The translations under genes and the position numbers were made by a program. From the NCBI GenBank assembly GCA_947643715.1, contig CANRXB010000023.1:1-39254 (forward strand): a DNA stretch of 39,254 bases, written 5' to 3'. How positions within the stretch are numbered: position 1 is the first letter of the stretch; every line of letters begins with the position of its first letter. The notes below the pieces were generated by a model. It did not search any database. It saw nothing but the letters and a program-made list of their open reading frames with translations, and was not told the origin of the DNA. Shown here in pieces: positions 17,003 to 25,399 of the stretch. The stretch is from an uncultured bacterium (GTDB lineage Bacteria > Bacillota > Clostridia > Oscillospirales > Oscillospiraceae).

Positions 17003-17174
17003 TCTGAGATCTCCTCCAGCTTTCGTTCGCCGGTGTGTTCTCGTGCCGGCGGTGATGATTGGCGCAAGATAGATGCGCGGATTGCCTCCTTTCAAGGCTG
17101 ATAAGTACGCACGGAGAGTTTCCTGTCGGAGTGCATCGTTACCGTGCTTTCCGGCGGAGAAGATCGGACGAAGG

Positions 17175-17209
17175 ACGCCCCATGCCGATAGCGGATCGGC
17201 ATGGGGCGT
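17175..17209 (-). terminator. Hairpin after the ABC exporter operon
   Basis: Perfect 15-bp GC-rich stem (17175-17189 with 17195-17209) and a 5-base loop, 40 bases past the last ABC gene. There is no good T-run on the - strand side, so termination may be weak or Rho-assisted. Confidence 0.6.
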
Positions 17210-17249
17210 TTCTGGCGTGGGTGTGGGGGGACGGAGACCAAAGGTGTGG

Positions 17250-19454
17250 TCAATCCAGTTCGAATTGTCCGGTATAGAGCTGGTAATACCGTCCCTGTTC
17301 CGCGATGAGCTGGGCATGGCTGCCCTTTTCCATGATGCGGCCGCCCTCGATGACGACGATGCAGTCCGCGTTGCGGACGGTGGACAGGCGATGGGCGATG
17401 ACGAACACGGTGCGGCCTTCCATCAGCGCGTCCATGCCTTGCTGGATGTGCTGTTCGGTCCGGGTGTCGATGGAGGATGTGGCCTCGTCCAGCACCATGA
17501 TGGGCGGGTCTTTGACGGCGGCCCGGGCGATGGCCAGGAGCTGGCGCTGTCCTTGGGACAGGTTGGCGCCGTCTCCGGTGAGCATGGTCTGATATCCCTC
17601 GGGCAGACGGCGGATGAAGCCGTCTGCGTTGGCGGTGCGGGCGGCCTGGATGCACTCCTCATCGGTGGCGTCCAGGCGACCGTAGCGGATGTTGTCCATC
17701 ACGGTCCCGGTGAACAGGTGGGTGTCCTGGAGCACCGCGCCCTGGCTCAGCCGCAGGGAATCCTTTTGGATGTCGCGCACATCGATGCCGTCGCAGGTGA
17801 TGACGCCGCCCTGGATCTCATAGAAACGGTTGATGAGGTTGGTCACTGTGGTCTTGCCCGCCCCGGTGGAGCCCACGAAGGCGATCTTTTGGCCTGGGTT
17901 GGCGTAGACTGTGACCTCTTTCAGTACGGGTTTGCCCTCCACGTAGGAGAAGTCCACCTGGTTCAGCCGCACTGCGCCCCGCAGTTCCGTATAGCAGAAC
18001 TCTTCGCCCGGGACGTTGCGCACCGCGCCGCGGATGAGGTGGAGCCCCATCGTCCCATCCGGGCCGGGATATTTCCACGCCCAGCCATGACTGGCCATCT
18101 CCGCCGCGGTGAGGGGAGCGAGGGCGCCGTCCGTCCCGATCCGCACCCACAGGCCGGTCTTGGAATCTTGACCGGGTGGGAGAAGCTTGAGCATACCGTT
18201 CTCCTCGTCCGCCTGACCCAGCTCCAGCAAGGTCTCGTCCGGGCCTACCGACACGGGGACCAGGGTGATGGCGCAGGTCCGGGGCACCTTCCAGGCCCAG
18301 GTCCGGGGCCTGCCCTGGCCGCTGTATTGGGACAGCGTACCGTTTTCGTCTTTGTCCACGGGCACCAGAGTGACCTTCCCGTCATCCGTTTCAGGCGGAG
18401 CGTCCATCACCTGGAAGATACGCTCCGCACCTGCCAGGGCAGACAGCAGAGAGGTCATCTGCATGGAGATCTGGTTCACAGGCTGGGTGACCTGACGGTT
18501 GTATTGCAGGTAGATGACCAGGGAACCCAAGGTGAATCCCGCGTTCACGCCGGAGCTCATGGCCAGGATAGCGCCCAATACGGCGGTGACCGCATACCCT
18601 ACGTTAGTGAGGTTGGACGCGATCGGCATGATGGCAGAGGAGTAGAACCCGGCGTCGCTGGCTGCGGAGCGGTAGTCCTCATTGAGGGCCTGGAACTGTC
18701 CCTTGGCCTGCTCCTCATGATTGAAGGCTTTGACCACCTTCAAACCCTCTATCATCTCCTGGATATTGCCGTTCACTGCGCCCATAGCGGCTTGCTGCCT
18801 GGTATAGTACTTCCGGCTGCGCTTGCCGAAGATGGCGAACACCGCCATCACGGCCGCCAGCATCACGAGGGAGGCCAGGAACAGCGCGGGGGAGAGGACG
18901 ACCATCATGATGACCACCCCGGCAAAGGTGACCACGCTGGACAAGAGCTGGATCACCGATTGTTGGAGGGCCATCTGTACGTTGTCCGCATCGTTGGTGA
19001 ACCGGCTCATGAGTTCTCCGTGGGTGTGGGCATCGAAATAGCTCAGGGGGAGCTGCTGGAGCTTGTCGAACAGCTCCTTGCGCAATTTGTTGCACCCCTT
19101 TTGGGCGAGCTGGGCCATGAGGTTGGCCTCGATATAGATGCACGCTGCGGCGAGCAGGTAGACGAGCGCCAGCTCCGCGCAGCTAACGAGCAGTTCAGGC
19201 AGGTCTGTCTGGCCTTGGGACAAAGCCAGAGCGATGCTGTCGATGATGGGCTTCTGCATATAGGTGGCTCGGACCCCGAGCACGGCCTCCACCACCACGC
19301 AGGCCAGAGCGGCGATGAGTAACGCGGGTCTGCTGGCGATATATCGCACCGTGCGAAGGGCGGTGCCCCACAGATCCTTGGGCTTGCCGTAACCTCCGCG
19401 CGGACCGCCGTGTGGTCCGCCGTGCGGCCCCCCAGGGCGCTTGTTCTCACTCAT
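17250..19454 (-). CDS. ABC exporter half-transporter with a large insertion before its ATPase domain
   Basis: The 734-residue protein is one half of a heterodimeric ABC exporter, probably for drugs or toxic compounds. A Gly/His/Pro-rich N-terminus (GGPHGGPHGG) precedes six membrane helices (about 40-340). Residues about 357-490 are an insertion not found in ordinary half-transporters, rich in Gly, Pro and Trp with repeated WAWK segments. The ATPase domain follows: Walker A GSTGAGKT (528-535), a non-consensus signature LSQGQ (632-636), Walker B IMVLDE (E657) and switch H688. AAGGAGG 8 bases before the ATG at 19454 decides the start, although the frame is open further upstream. It overlaps its partner gene by 8 bases. 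Confidence 0.9.
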   Translation of the reverse strand: MSENKRPGGPHGGPHGGPRGGYGKPKDLWGTALRTVRYIASRPALLIAALACVVVEAVLGVRATYMQKPIIDSIALALSQGQTDLPELLVSCAELALVYLLAAACIYIEANLMAQLAQKGCNKLRKELFDKLQQLPLSYFDAHTHGELMSRFTNDADNVQMALQQSVIQLLSSVVTFAGVVIMMVVLSPALFLASLVMLAAVMAVFAIFGKRSRKYYTRQQAAMGAVNGNIQEMIEGLKVVKAFNHEEQAKGQFQALNEDYRSAASDAGFYSSAIMPIASNLTNVGYAVTAVLGAILAMSSGVNAGFTLGSLVIYLQYNRQVTQPVNQISMQMTSLLSALAGAERIFQVMDAPPETDDGKVTLVPVDKDENGTLSQYSGQGRPRTWAWKVPRTCAITLVPVSVGPDETLLELGQADEENGMLKLLPPGQDSKTGLWVRIGTDGALAPLTAAEMASHGWAWKYPGPDGTMGLHLIRGAVRNVPGEEFCYTELRGAVRLNQVDFSYVEGKPVLKEVTVYANPGQKIAFVGSTGAGKTTVTNLINRFYEIQGGVITCDGIDVRDIQKDSLRLSQGAVLQDTHLFTGTVMDNIRYGRLDATDEECIQAARTANADGFIRRLPEGYQTMLTGDGANLSQGQRQLLAIARAAVKDPPIMVLDEATSSIDTRTEQHIQQGMDALMEGRTVFVIAHRLSTVRNADCIVVIEGGRIMEKGSHAQLIAEQGRYYQLYTGQFELD

Positions 19455-21183
19455 CCTTGCCGCCTCCTTCCTGCTGGGAATCATAGATCTCACGGTAGAT
19501 CTCGCTGTTGGCCATCAGCTCGTCGTGGGAACCGATATCGGCCACGGTCCCCTCGTCCAGCACCACGATCTTGTCGGCGTACTGCACCGAACTGATGCGC
19601 TGGGCGATGATGATGACGGTGGTGTCCTTCAGGTTTTCCCGGAAGGACTCTCGGATGTGTCCCTCAGTGGCGGAATCCACAGCGGAGGTGGAGTCGTCCA
19701 GGATGAGGACGGCGGGCCTGCGCACCATGGCCCGAGCGATGCACAGGCGCTGCTTTTGACCGCCGGAAACGTTCACGCCCCCTTGTTCCAAATAGGTATC
19801 GAAGCCGTCGGGGAAGGACATGATGAAGTCGTATGCCTGTGCGTCCTTTGCCGCCTGGACGAGTTCCTCTTCCGAAGCGTCCTCCCGGCCCCAGAGGAGG
19901 TTCTCACGGATGGTCCCGGAAAACAGCACGTTGTTTTGCAATACCATGCCGATGCGGCTGCGCAGGCCGTCCAGGGGGTAGTCCCGTACGTCCAGCCCGT
20001 CCACCAGCACTTGGCCGGAGGATGTGTCGTAGAACCGGGGGATGAGGTTCACGAGGGAGGACTTGCCTGTGCCGGTGCCGCCCACGATGGCCACGAATTC
20101 TCCGGGAGCGATGTCGAGATCGATGTGCCGCAGCACGTCCTCGCCCGCGCCTTCGGTCTGATAGCGGAACGACACGTCCCGAAATTCCACCCGGCCCCGG
20201 GGAGCGGGGAGCTTCTCTGCATCGCCGTCTGTGATGGCGCTTTGGGCGTCGATGACCTCGAACACGCGGTGTGTGGAGGCTTGGGCTCGGGTGTATTGCA
20301 GCAGAGCCATGCCGACGAACATCACCGACATCAGGATCTGCATGATGTAGCCGATCACGGTCTGGAGATAAGCGATGTCCAACTCGCCCCCAAGCACCAT
20401 GTTGCCGCCGTTATAGAGCACCAGCACTGTGGCTGCGGCCATGCAGATCATCATCACCGGCTGCATGGCCACCACACGCAGCACCGCGCGAAGTCCGGCG
20501 GTGGTGAAGCCGTCGTTGGCCTCTTTGAATTTTTCCCGCTCGTGGTCCTCCCGGACGTAGGACTTCACGACTCGGACAGCGATGAGGTTTTCCTGGACCG
20601 TCTCGTTGAGGTGGTCCAAGGCTTTTTGCATCTTTTCGAACAGAGGCATACAAAGCTTCATCAAAAGACCCAGGCCGATGGCCATGACGGGCAGGATGAC
20701 GCATACCACCAGCGCCAGCTTGGGGCTGATCAGCAGGGTGAGCGTCACGCTGGCCACCAGCATGGAGGCCGCCCGGATGAGCACCCGCAAACACATGATG
20801 CACACGTTCTGGATGTTGGTCACGTCATTGGTCATGCGGGTGATGAGGGAGGAAGAGGAGAAACGGTCGATGTCGGCGAAGGAGAAAGCGGAGATCTTTT
20901 CGAACTCCGCCCGGCGCAGGTTGGCGCCCAGGCCCTGCGCGGCATAAGCGGCGCACCGGGCTGCCAAGCCGCCCATCACTGTGGCGACGAGGGCCACCAG
21001 CACCATCAGCCCGCCGTATTTCCAAATCGCGGTCATGTCCTCCTCGTAGATGCCGTGGTCGATGATCTGGGCCATGAGCAGGGGGATGGTGAGTTCACAG
21101 GCGGTCTCCACCATCACCAGCAGGGGAGAGCCTATGGCATACCGTTCATAGCCCTTCAAATAGGACGCGATACGTCTCAACAT
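19447..21183 (-). CDS. ABC exporter half-transporter with a degenerate ATP site
   Basis: The 578-residue protein has six membrane helices (residues about 15-300) and an ATPase domain with Walker A GGTGTGKS (368-375) and a canonical signature VSGGQ (472-476). Walker B ends LILDD with D497 where the catalytic Glu is expected, and the switch residue is Q528 instead of His. Its partner supplies the variant signature LSQGQ. All three changes fall in the same composite ATP site, the pattern known from heterodimeric exporters such as TM287/288 and BmrCD, so one site should hydrolyse slowly or not at all. It overlaps the marR gene by 7 bases. Confidence 0.93.
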   Translation of the reverse strand: MLRRIASYLKGYERYAIGSPLLVMVETACELTIPLLMAQIIDHGIYEEDMTAIWKYGGLMVLVALVATVMGGLAARCAAYAAQGLGANLRRAEFEKISAFSFADIDRFSSSSLITRMTNDVTNIQNVCIMCLRVLIRAASMLVASVTLTLLISPKLALVVCVILPVMAIGLGLLMKLCMPLFEKMQKALDHLNETVQENLIAVRVVKSYVREDHEREKFKEANDGFTTAGLRAVLRVVAMQPVMMICMAAATVLVLYNGGNMVLGGELDIAYLQTVIGYIMQILMSVMFVGMALLQYTRAQASTHRVFEVIDAQSAITDGDAEKLPAPRGRVEFRDVSFRYQTEGAGEDVLRHIDLDIAPGEFVAIVGGTGTGKSSLVNLIPRFYDTSSGQVLVDGLDVRDYPLDGLRSRIGMVLQNNVLFSGTIRENLLWGREDASEEELVQAAKDAQAYDFIMSFPDGFDTYLEQGGVNVSGGQKQRLCIARAMVRRPAVLILDDSTSAVDSATEGHIRESFRENLKDTTVIIIAQRISSVQYADKIVVLDEGTVADIGSHDELMANSEIYREIYDSQQEGGGKDE

Positions 21184-21680
21184 GGGTCACACTTCCTTTC
21201 CGGAGATCCTGGCGGCGTACAAGGGGCGTCTCCCTGGCAGTGGCCGCCGATTTGATAGAGGTTTTCCAGCATACGCTGGTGGAACCGATGGACCTGCTCC
21301 CGTTCCTCCGGGGAGAAGCCTTGGTACATGTGGTCGTCCACCTGTTGGAAGGCCCGTTCACCGGCTTCCACCACGTCCCGGCCCTTTTGGGTGATGGAGA
21401 TACGGTTGCGGCGGGAATCTTTCTCATCGGTACGCCGGGCCACGTAGCCCTGCCGTTCCAGACACTTCAGCGAGGCGGCGATGGTGGGCGGGGCGCTGTG
21501 GAGGCGGTCGGCCAGCTCTTTTTGAGTGGGGGCGTGGTCCGGGTCGTCCGGGTAGTGGGACAACGTCACCAACAGACGGGGAGAGCCGACGTCTCCCGCG
21601 CCGAAGCGGGCCAGGGCCGCCATACATGCGTTGTGATGGGTGCGCAAAAGTTGGTTGAACAGCAGCGCAGATCCATCCAT
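21177..21680 (-). CDS. MarR-family transcriptional regulator
   Basis: The 167-residue protein has the winged-helix core of MarR regulators: TQKELADRLHSAPPTIAASL as recognition region, LERQGYVARR, and DSRRNRISIT as the wing. It is the first gene of a three-gene operon with the two exporter halves and probably represses it until a ligand binds. AAGGAGGG 7 bases before the ATG supports the start. The C-terminal 20 residues contain three Cys (HCQGDAPC, KCDPC), unusual for the family and conceivably redox- or metal-responsive; that is inference. Confidence 0.92.
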   Translation of the reverse strand: MDGSALLFNQLLRTHHNACMAALARFGAGDVGSPRLLVTLSHYPDDPDHAPTQKELADRLHSAPPTIAASLKCLERQGYVARRTDEKDSRRNRISITQKGRDVVEAGERAFQQVDDHMYQGFSPEEREQVHRFHQRMLENLYQIGGHCQGDAPCTPPGSPERKCDPC

Positions 21681-21702
21681 GGAGGTCCCTCCTTTTTATT
21701 CG

Positions 21703-21721
21703 TGGGCTAATCGTTAGCGCA
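21703..21721. promoter_or_regulatory. Probable MarR operator
   Basis: Imperfect 19-bp palindrome with arms GCTAA and TTAGC around TCG, extended by TG/CA at the ends with one mismatch. It starts at the expected transcription start of the marR operon, where a bound repressor would block initiation. Confidence 0.6.
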
Positions 21722-21727
21722 CGCATC

Positions 21728-21755
21728 ATTTTACTCCATCCATCTCAAATGTCAA
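21728..21755 (-). promoter_or_regulatory. SigA-type promoter of the marR-ABC operon
   Basis: Reading the - strand: -35 TTGACA (21755-21750), 16-base spacer, -10 TAAAAT (21733-21728). The operator palindrome follows directly. Confidence 0.8.
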
Positions 21756-21918
21756 GAGGAAACATGTGAAAAAATTGTTAATTGCGTTTCGACCGACGTG
21801 CGACCGGCGATGTGCCGCTCAGATCCTTCGGGCTGCAAAAAATACCTGCGTGGAATGGAGCTGACCGGCACATAATGAATCGCGGGGAACAAGAAGAAAA
21901 AGCAGGAGGCATGAAACG

Positions 21919-22320
21919 ATGAAACTGAAATGTTTTGCTCTTACCATGGTCCTTGTGATGGCTGTGGCATTCACGGGCTGTTCTGCCGGCCGCGATGACA
22001 CGCCCGGATCCATGGAGCCGACCAATAGCGTGTCGTCTGATGATGGTGTAAACAGCGATCGTCCGGACGATCGTGTCCAGAACAGTGCTGGGGTAGGCAA
22101 CGACGCGACGCAGGGCGGCGGTGCAGGCGGGACCAATGACCGAGACAACGATGGTCTGCCTGACGGCGACACAGACCGAGACCGTCCTGGAAGGGACGAT
22201 GGGATCGACGACGTAGGCGACGCTGTGGGCGACGTGGTCAAGGGCGCGGGCAATGCGGCCCGGAGCGCAGGCGATGCCATCGGCAATGCGGCTAATGACG
22301 TAGGCAGGGCGATGCGCTGA
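21919..22320 (+). CDS. Small acidic lipoprotein
   Basis: The 133-residue protein has a lipoprotein signal peptide (MKLKCFALTMVLVM...) and lipobox AFTGC with Cys21 as the lipidated residue. The middle is low-complexity and rich in Asp, Gly and Asn, including DRDNDGLPD, which fits the D-x-D-x-D-G-x-x-D calcium-loop pattern of thrombospondin type-3 or dockerin repeats. The last 35 residues form a Gly/Ala-rich amphipathic segment (VGDAVGDVVKGAGNAA). It would sit on the outer face of the membrane; function is unknown. AGGAGG at 21904-21909 selects this ATG over the one at 21911, whose frame stops at once. CATAAT at 21871-21876 may be its -10, but no -35 is clear. Confidence 0.8.
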   Translation: MKLKCFALTMVLVMAVAFTGCSAGRDDTPGSMEPTNSVSSDDGVNSDRPDDRVQNSAGVGNDATQGGGAGGTNDRDNDGLPDGDTDRDRPGRDDGIDDVGDAVGDVVKGAGNAARSAGDAIGNAANDVGRAMR

Positions 22321-22326
22321 ATGAGC

Positions 22327-22362
22327 CAGGGCGGCCGGGAACACCCGGCCGCCCTGTGTTTT
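22327..22362 (+). terminator. Hairpin terminator of the lipoprotein gene
   Basis: Perfect 13-bp GC-rich stem (22327-22339 with 22344-22356), loop AACA, followed by TGTTTTATT. It begins 7 bases after the stop codon. Confidence 0.9.
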
Positions 22363-22372
22363 ATTGGAGACG

Positions 22373-22392
22373 GAGGATCCCTGACGATCCTC
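22373..22392 (-). terminator. Weak hairpin after the pyrimidine operon
   Basis: Seven-base stem GAGGATC/GATCCTC with a 6-base loop, about 30 bases past the phosphatase-GNAT stop. No T-run follows on the - strand, so its role as a terminator is uncertain. Confidence 0.3.
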
Positions 22393-22422
22393 TGAACGGG
22401 AGACATCTCGTGTGATATCTCT

Positions 22423-23571
22423 CTATAGCTCCAGCCCGATATACTTTTCCATGGTATCCAGGTGCCCGATGCCGCCAGGCTCTTCACCCACCTTGCGGAA
22501 GCCGTGGGAGTGGTAAAATCTCTTCGCCTGTTCGTTTTCCGGCGCACAGCGCAGCCGGAGCACTTGCCGTCCCATAGCACGGTAGGTGCATACGGCATGT
22601 CCCAAAAGCTGGACGCCCAGTCTGCGGGAGCGGAAGTCCGGGGCGATGTAGAGGAAGGGGACACGGCCCGCTCGTTGGTCCGCATCCTGGCGCCAGTCCA
22701 TCTGCAACACGCCCACGAAGGTATCGCCAAGGTGGGCCGACAAGACGCAGTTTGGATCCTGAGCGCTGTTTTCCTGCGCTGCGGTCAGGAAGCGCTCTCC
22801 ATCGAAGCCGTCCATAGTGCCATGGCTGGCCTGCCAACCATCCTTCCGGGCGGAAAGGTACAGCTCCGGATCTTGAGACAGGAGCAGCGGACGGAAGTGT
22901 AGGGCGTTCTTTTCCATGCCCGCTACGCCATAAACACAGTTGGCAGAAGAGACCGTGTCAAGGGTGCCAAGGTGGCTAGCGTCATTGTAATAGACCACTC
23001 GGATCTGTCCGTCCTCGTGTTCCAGCTTGGCCACGCCAGTGTTGTCCGGCAAGGGGAGCCGGTCCATCTCGCCAACGTCCATGCCGAGCCATGCGGACAG
23101 GCCGGCACGGATCGCGCAGCCGTGGGAGACCACTGCCACCGTCTGATCGGGGTGGGATGCGGCGATGCGCTCTATCGCGGCCTGGACCCGGGCACGGACC
23201 TGGGGGAAGGTCTCGCTGCCCTCGACCTGCCAGGCGGGGTCGCAATGGAGGAAGGCGGTCAAGCTGTCCCGGTGGTCATAGAGCAGCTTTCCCCAGGGAA
23301 CGTCCTCCCATATGCCCGCACCGATCTCCCGAAGCTGCGGGTCCACCCTCAGGGGAAGGCCCCGAGGACGGTAGATGGCCCCGGCGGTGGACATGGCCCG
23401 GTAGAGGTCGCTGGAATACGCCGCATCGAAATGGGTGCCGTCGAAGCGCTGCTCCAGAGCCTTCACCTGTTCCCGCCCCTTGAGGGTGAGCAGGCCGTTG
23501 TGCCAGCTATGGCAGCGGCGGTAGAGATTGCCTTCTGCCTGACCGTGGCGGATCAAATAGATAGTGGTCAT
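22423..23571 (-). CDS. Histidine phosphatase fused to a GNAT acetyltransferase
   Basis: The 382-residue protein joins two enzymes. Residues 1-205 are a histidine-phosphatase (phosphoglycerate-mutase-like) domain: LIRHG with R8/H9, the SSDLYRAMSTA block near 53-63, and VVSHG with the second His at 150. Residues about 220-382 are a GNAT domain with the acetyl-CoA loop YIAPDFRSRRLGVQLL (308-323) and ENEQAKRFYHSHGF (345-358). The ATG at 23571 is preceded by AAGAAGG; the open frame upstream to 23820 lies inside pyrD and is rejected. The start is 17 bases after the pyrD stop, so it is cotranscribed with the pyrimidine genes. The substrates are unknown; a nucleotide or sugar phosphate is plausible. 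Confidence 0.85.
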   Translation of the reverse strand: MTTIYLIRHGQAEGNLYRRCHSWHNGLLTLKGREQVKALEQRFDGTHFDAAYSSDLYRAMSTAGAIYRPRGLPLRVDPQLREIGAGIWEDVPWGKLLYDHRDSLTAFLHCDPAWQVEGSETFPQVRARVQAAIERIAASHPDQTVAVVSHGCAIRAGLSAWLGMDVGEMDRLPLPDNTGVAKLEHEDGQIRVVYYNDASHLGTLDTVSSANCVYGVAGMEKNALHFRPLLLSQDPELYLSARKDGWQASHGTMDGFDGERFLTAAQENSAQDPNCVLSAHLGDTFVGVLQMDWRQDADQRAGRVPFLYIAPDFRSRRLGVQLLGHAVCTYRAMGRQVLRLRCAPENEQAKRFYHSHGFRKVGEEPGGIGHLDTMEKYIGLEL

Positions 23572-23588
23572 CGTGATGCCTTCTTTCT

Positions 23589-24605
23589 TTACCAAGGGCG
23601 TATGCCGCCTGTGAGCATGTTGACCGCAGAGAGGTCCTGCTGGACCGCGATGGCAGCGAGTCCGTCCCGCACCTTCAATGGCGCATAAGGATCGGCGAAC
23701 AAGGCGGTTCCTACCGCTACGGCGCTGGCCCCGGCCAACATGAGCTGAGCGGCGTCCTCTCCGGTGGACACGCCGCCCATGCCCAGGATGGGGAGTTTGA
23801 CGGCGCAGGCCACCTCCCACACCATGCGCACGGCGATGGGGAGGACGGCGGGGCCGGACAGTCCGCCGACGTTCATCTTCAGGATGGGGCGGCGGGAGCT
23901 CACGTCGATGCGCATCCCCCGCAGCGTGTTGATGAGGGAGAGGGCGTCCGCCCCTGCGTCCGCCACCGCACGGGCGATCTCCGTGATGTCGGTGACGTTA
24001 GGGGAGAGCTTCACCATTACAGGGACGGTGGCATGGCTTTTCGCCATTTTCGTGACCTCTGCCGCCAGTTCGGGGCGAGTCCCATAAGCCATCCCTCCCG
24101 CCTTCACGTTCGGACAGGAGATGTTGACTTCGATCATGTCCACCCCTGCGGCAGACAGTCTTTCGCACATCACGCCGTATTCCTCGGGCGTATCGCCGGA
24201 GATGTTGGCGATGACCTTCACGTCGGACCGCTGGAGGAGCGGGAGCTCATGGGCGATGAATCCGTCCACGCCGGGATTTTGCAGGCCCACGGAATTGAGG
24301 ATGCCCATAGGGGTCTCGGCGATGCGGGGCGCGGGGTTGCCCTGCCTCGGATGAAGGGTAAGGCCTTTACAGCAGATCGCGCCCAGCTCGGACAGATCGT
24401 AGAACTGTCCGTATTCCCGGCCGAAGCCAAAGGTGCCGGAAGCGACCACCACCGGGTTTTTCAAGGGGACGCCCGCCAGATCCACCGACAGGTCCACATG
24501 AGAGGTGTCCGGAGACTCCGGAGCAGGGAAGAGCTGCTCCGATGAGCAGCCGTTCCCTGCGTGTCCAACGATGGTCTCAGGCTCAAAGGATCTTTCTTCA
24601 TGCAT
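23589..24605 (-). CDS. pyrD: Dihydroorotate dehydrogenase, class 1B catalytic subunit
   Basis: The 338-residue FMN enzyme oxidises dihydroorotate to orotate in the fourth step of UMP synthesis. It has ASGTFGFG (55-62), NSVGLQNPG, the active-site NISCPN with C164, and GMGGVSTGEDA near the C-terminus for FMN phosphate. The class 1B type, which passes electrons to PyrK and on to NAD+, is supported by the adjacent pyrK. About 36 residues precede the usual start of the family (VDLSVDLAG); GAGGAGG 10 bases before the ATG at 24605 still supports the long form. It overlaps pyrK by 8 bases. Confidence 0.95.
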   Translation of the reverse strand: MHEERSFEPETIVGHAGNGCSSEQLFPAPESPDTSHVDLSVDLAGVPLKNPVVVASGTFGFGREYGQFYDLSELGAICCKGLTLHPRQGNPAPRIAETPMGILNSVGLQNPGVDGFIAHELPLLQRSDVKVIANISGDTPEEYGVMCERLSAAGVDMIEVNISCPNVKAGGMAYGTRPELAAEVTKMAKSHATVPVMVKLSPNVTDITEIARAVADAGADALSLINTLRGMRIDVSSRRPILKMNVGGLSGPAVLPIAVRMVWEVACAVKLPILGMGGVSTGEDAAQLMLAGASAVAVGTALFADPYAPLKVRDGLAAIAVQQDLSAVNMLTGGIRPW

Positions 24606-25383
24606 CCCAGTCCACCTCCTCAGCGTCGAACACCGGACCGTCCTTGCAGGCGTGTTTCATGGTGCCGTCTTTCATAGGGACCGCGCATACCAGACATGCT
24701 CCGATGCCGCAGCCCATCCGCTCCTCCATGGACACTTGACAGGGGACGCTGAACTCCGACGCGACCTTTGCCACGCTTTTCAACATGGGCTTTGGGCCGC
24801 AGGCCAGAATGGCTGTAAAGCTTTTTTCCTTTTCCAAAAGGTCCCGCACTTGTGCGTCCACGAAGCCATGGCGGCCCAGGCTGCCATCGTCAGTACACAG
24901 GAACGTCTGCTCACAGTGGTCCTGGAAGCGGCTGGTGATGCAGGGGAACGCTTTGCTTCCGGTGCGGAAGCCAAGTACAGCCGTCCGAGGCCACTGTAAG
25001 CGTTCGCCATATTCGATGAGCGGCGGCACGCCGATCCCGCCGCCCACCAAAAGGTAGCGGCCTGGCTGCGATACGTCGAAGCGGTTGCCCAAGGGGCCCA
25101 GTACGTCCAGCGTGTCTCCCGGCTTTCGCTGGGACAGCCATTTCGTGCCCTCGCCCCGGACCTCGAAGATGAGGGTGACGAGGTCCTCGGGTTCGTCCCA
25201 TCCGGTGATGGCCACCGAGATAGGACGGCGAAGGAGCTGGCCGTCCCCGCATTTGATATGTAGGAACTGTCCGCCGGACAGTCCGTGGTCAGATACCAGT
25301 TTGCCTGCCTCCAGCGTCATCCACCAGGTGACGCCGTCTAGCTGGGTCATAGAAGCCACGGTACAGGTCTGTTGGATAGGCAT
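24598..25383 (-). CDS. pyrK: Dihydroorotate dehydrogenase electron-transfer subunit
   Basis: The 261-residue flavoprotein carries electrons from PyrD to NAD+. It has the FAD motif RRPIS (52-56), a nucleotide-binding GGGIGVPP (114-121), and four cysteines C225, C230, C233 and C246 for the [2Fe-2S] cluster (MGCGIGACLVC, then HACKDGP). GGGAGGG just before the ATG at 25383 decides the start; the open frame upstream to 25416 overlaps pyrF and lacks a ribosome site. It starts 16 bases after the pyrF stop. Confidence 0.95.
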   Translation of the reverse strand: MPIQQTCTVASMTQLDGVTWWMTLEAGKLVSDHGLSGGQFLHIKCGDGQLLRRPISVAITGWDEPEDLVTLIFEVRGEGTKWLSQRKPGDTLDVLGPLGNRFDVSQPGRYLLVGGGIGVPPLIEYGERLQWPRTAVLGFRTGSKAFPCITSRFQDHCEQTFLCTDDGSLGRHGFVDAQVRDLLEKEKSFTAILACGPKPMLKSVAKVASEFSVPCQVSMEERMGCGIGACLVCAVPMKDGTMKHACKDGPVFDAEEVDWDA

Positions 25384-25399
25384 GGTCGTCCCTCCCAAT

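Noticed and set aside
16953-17249. Possible extra gene between the ABC operon and the tail-fibre-like gene
   Set aside because: Only a 20-residue open frame has a good ribosome site; the longer frame through 17317 overlaps the ABC gene and its terminator.
17073-19322. 749-codon + strand open frame
   Set aside because: Antisense of the ABC transporter gene, a common effect of GC-rich coding DNA; His/Gly/Asp-rich and without motifs.
19441-21255. 604-codon + strand open frame
   Set aside because: Antisense shadow of the second ABC gene, which has full Walker and signature motifs on the - strand.
23572-23820. Upstream extension of the phosphatase-GNAT gene
   Set aside because: It lies inside pyrD and is unlike histidine phosphatases; MTTIYLIRHG is the normal N-terminus.
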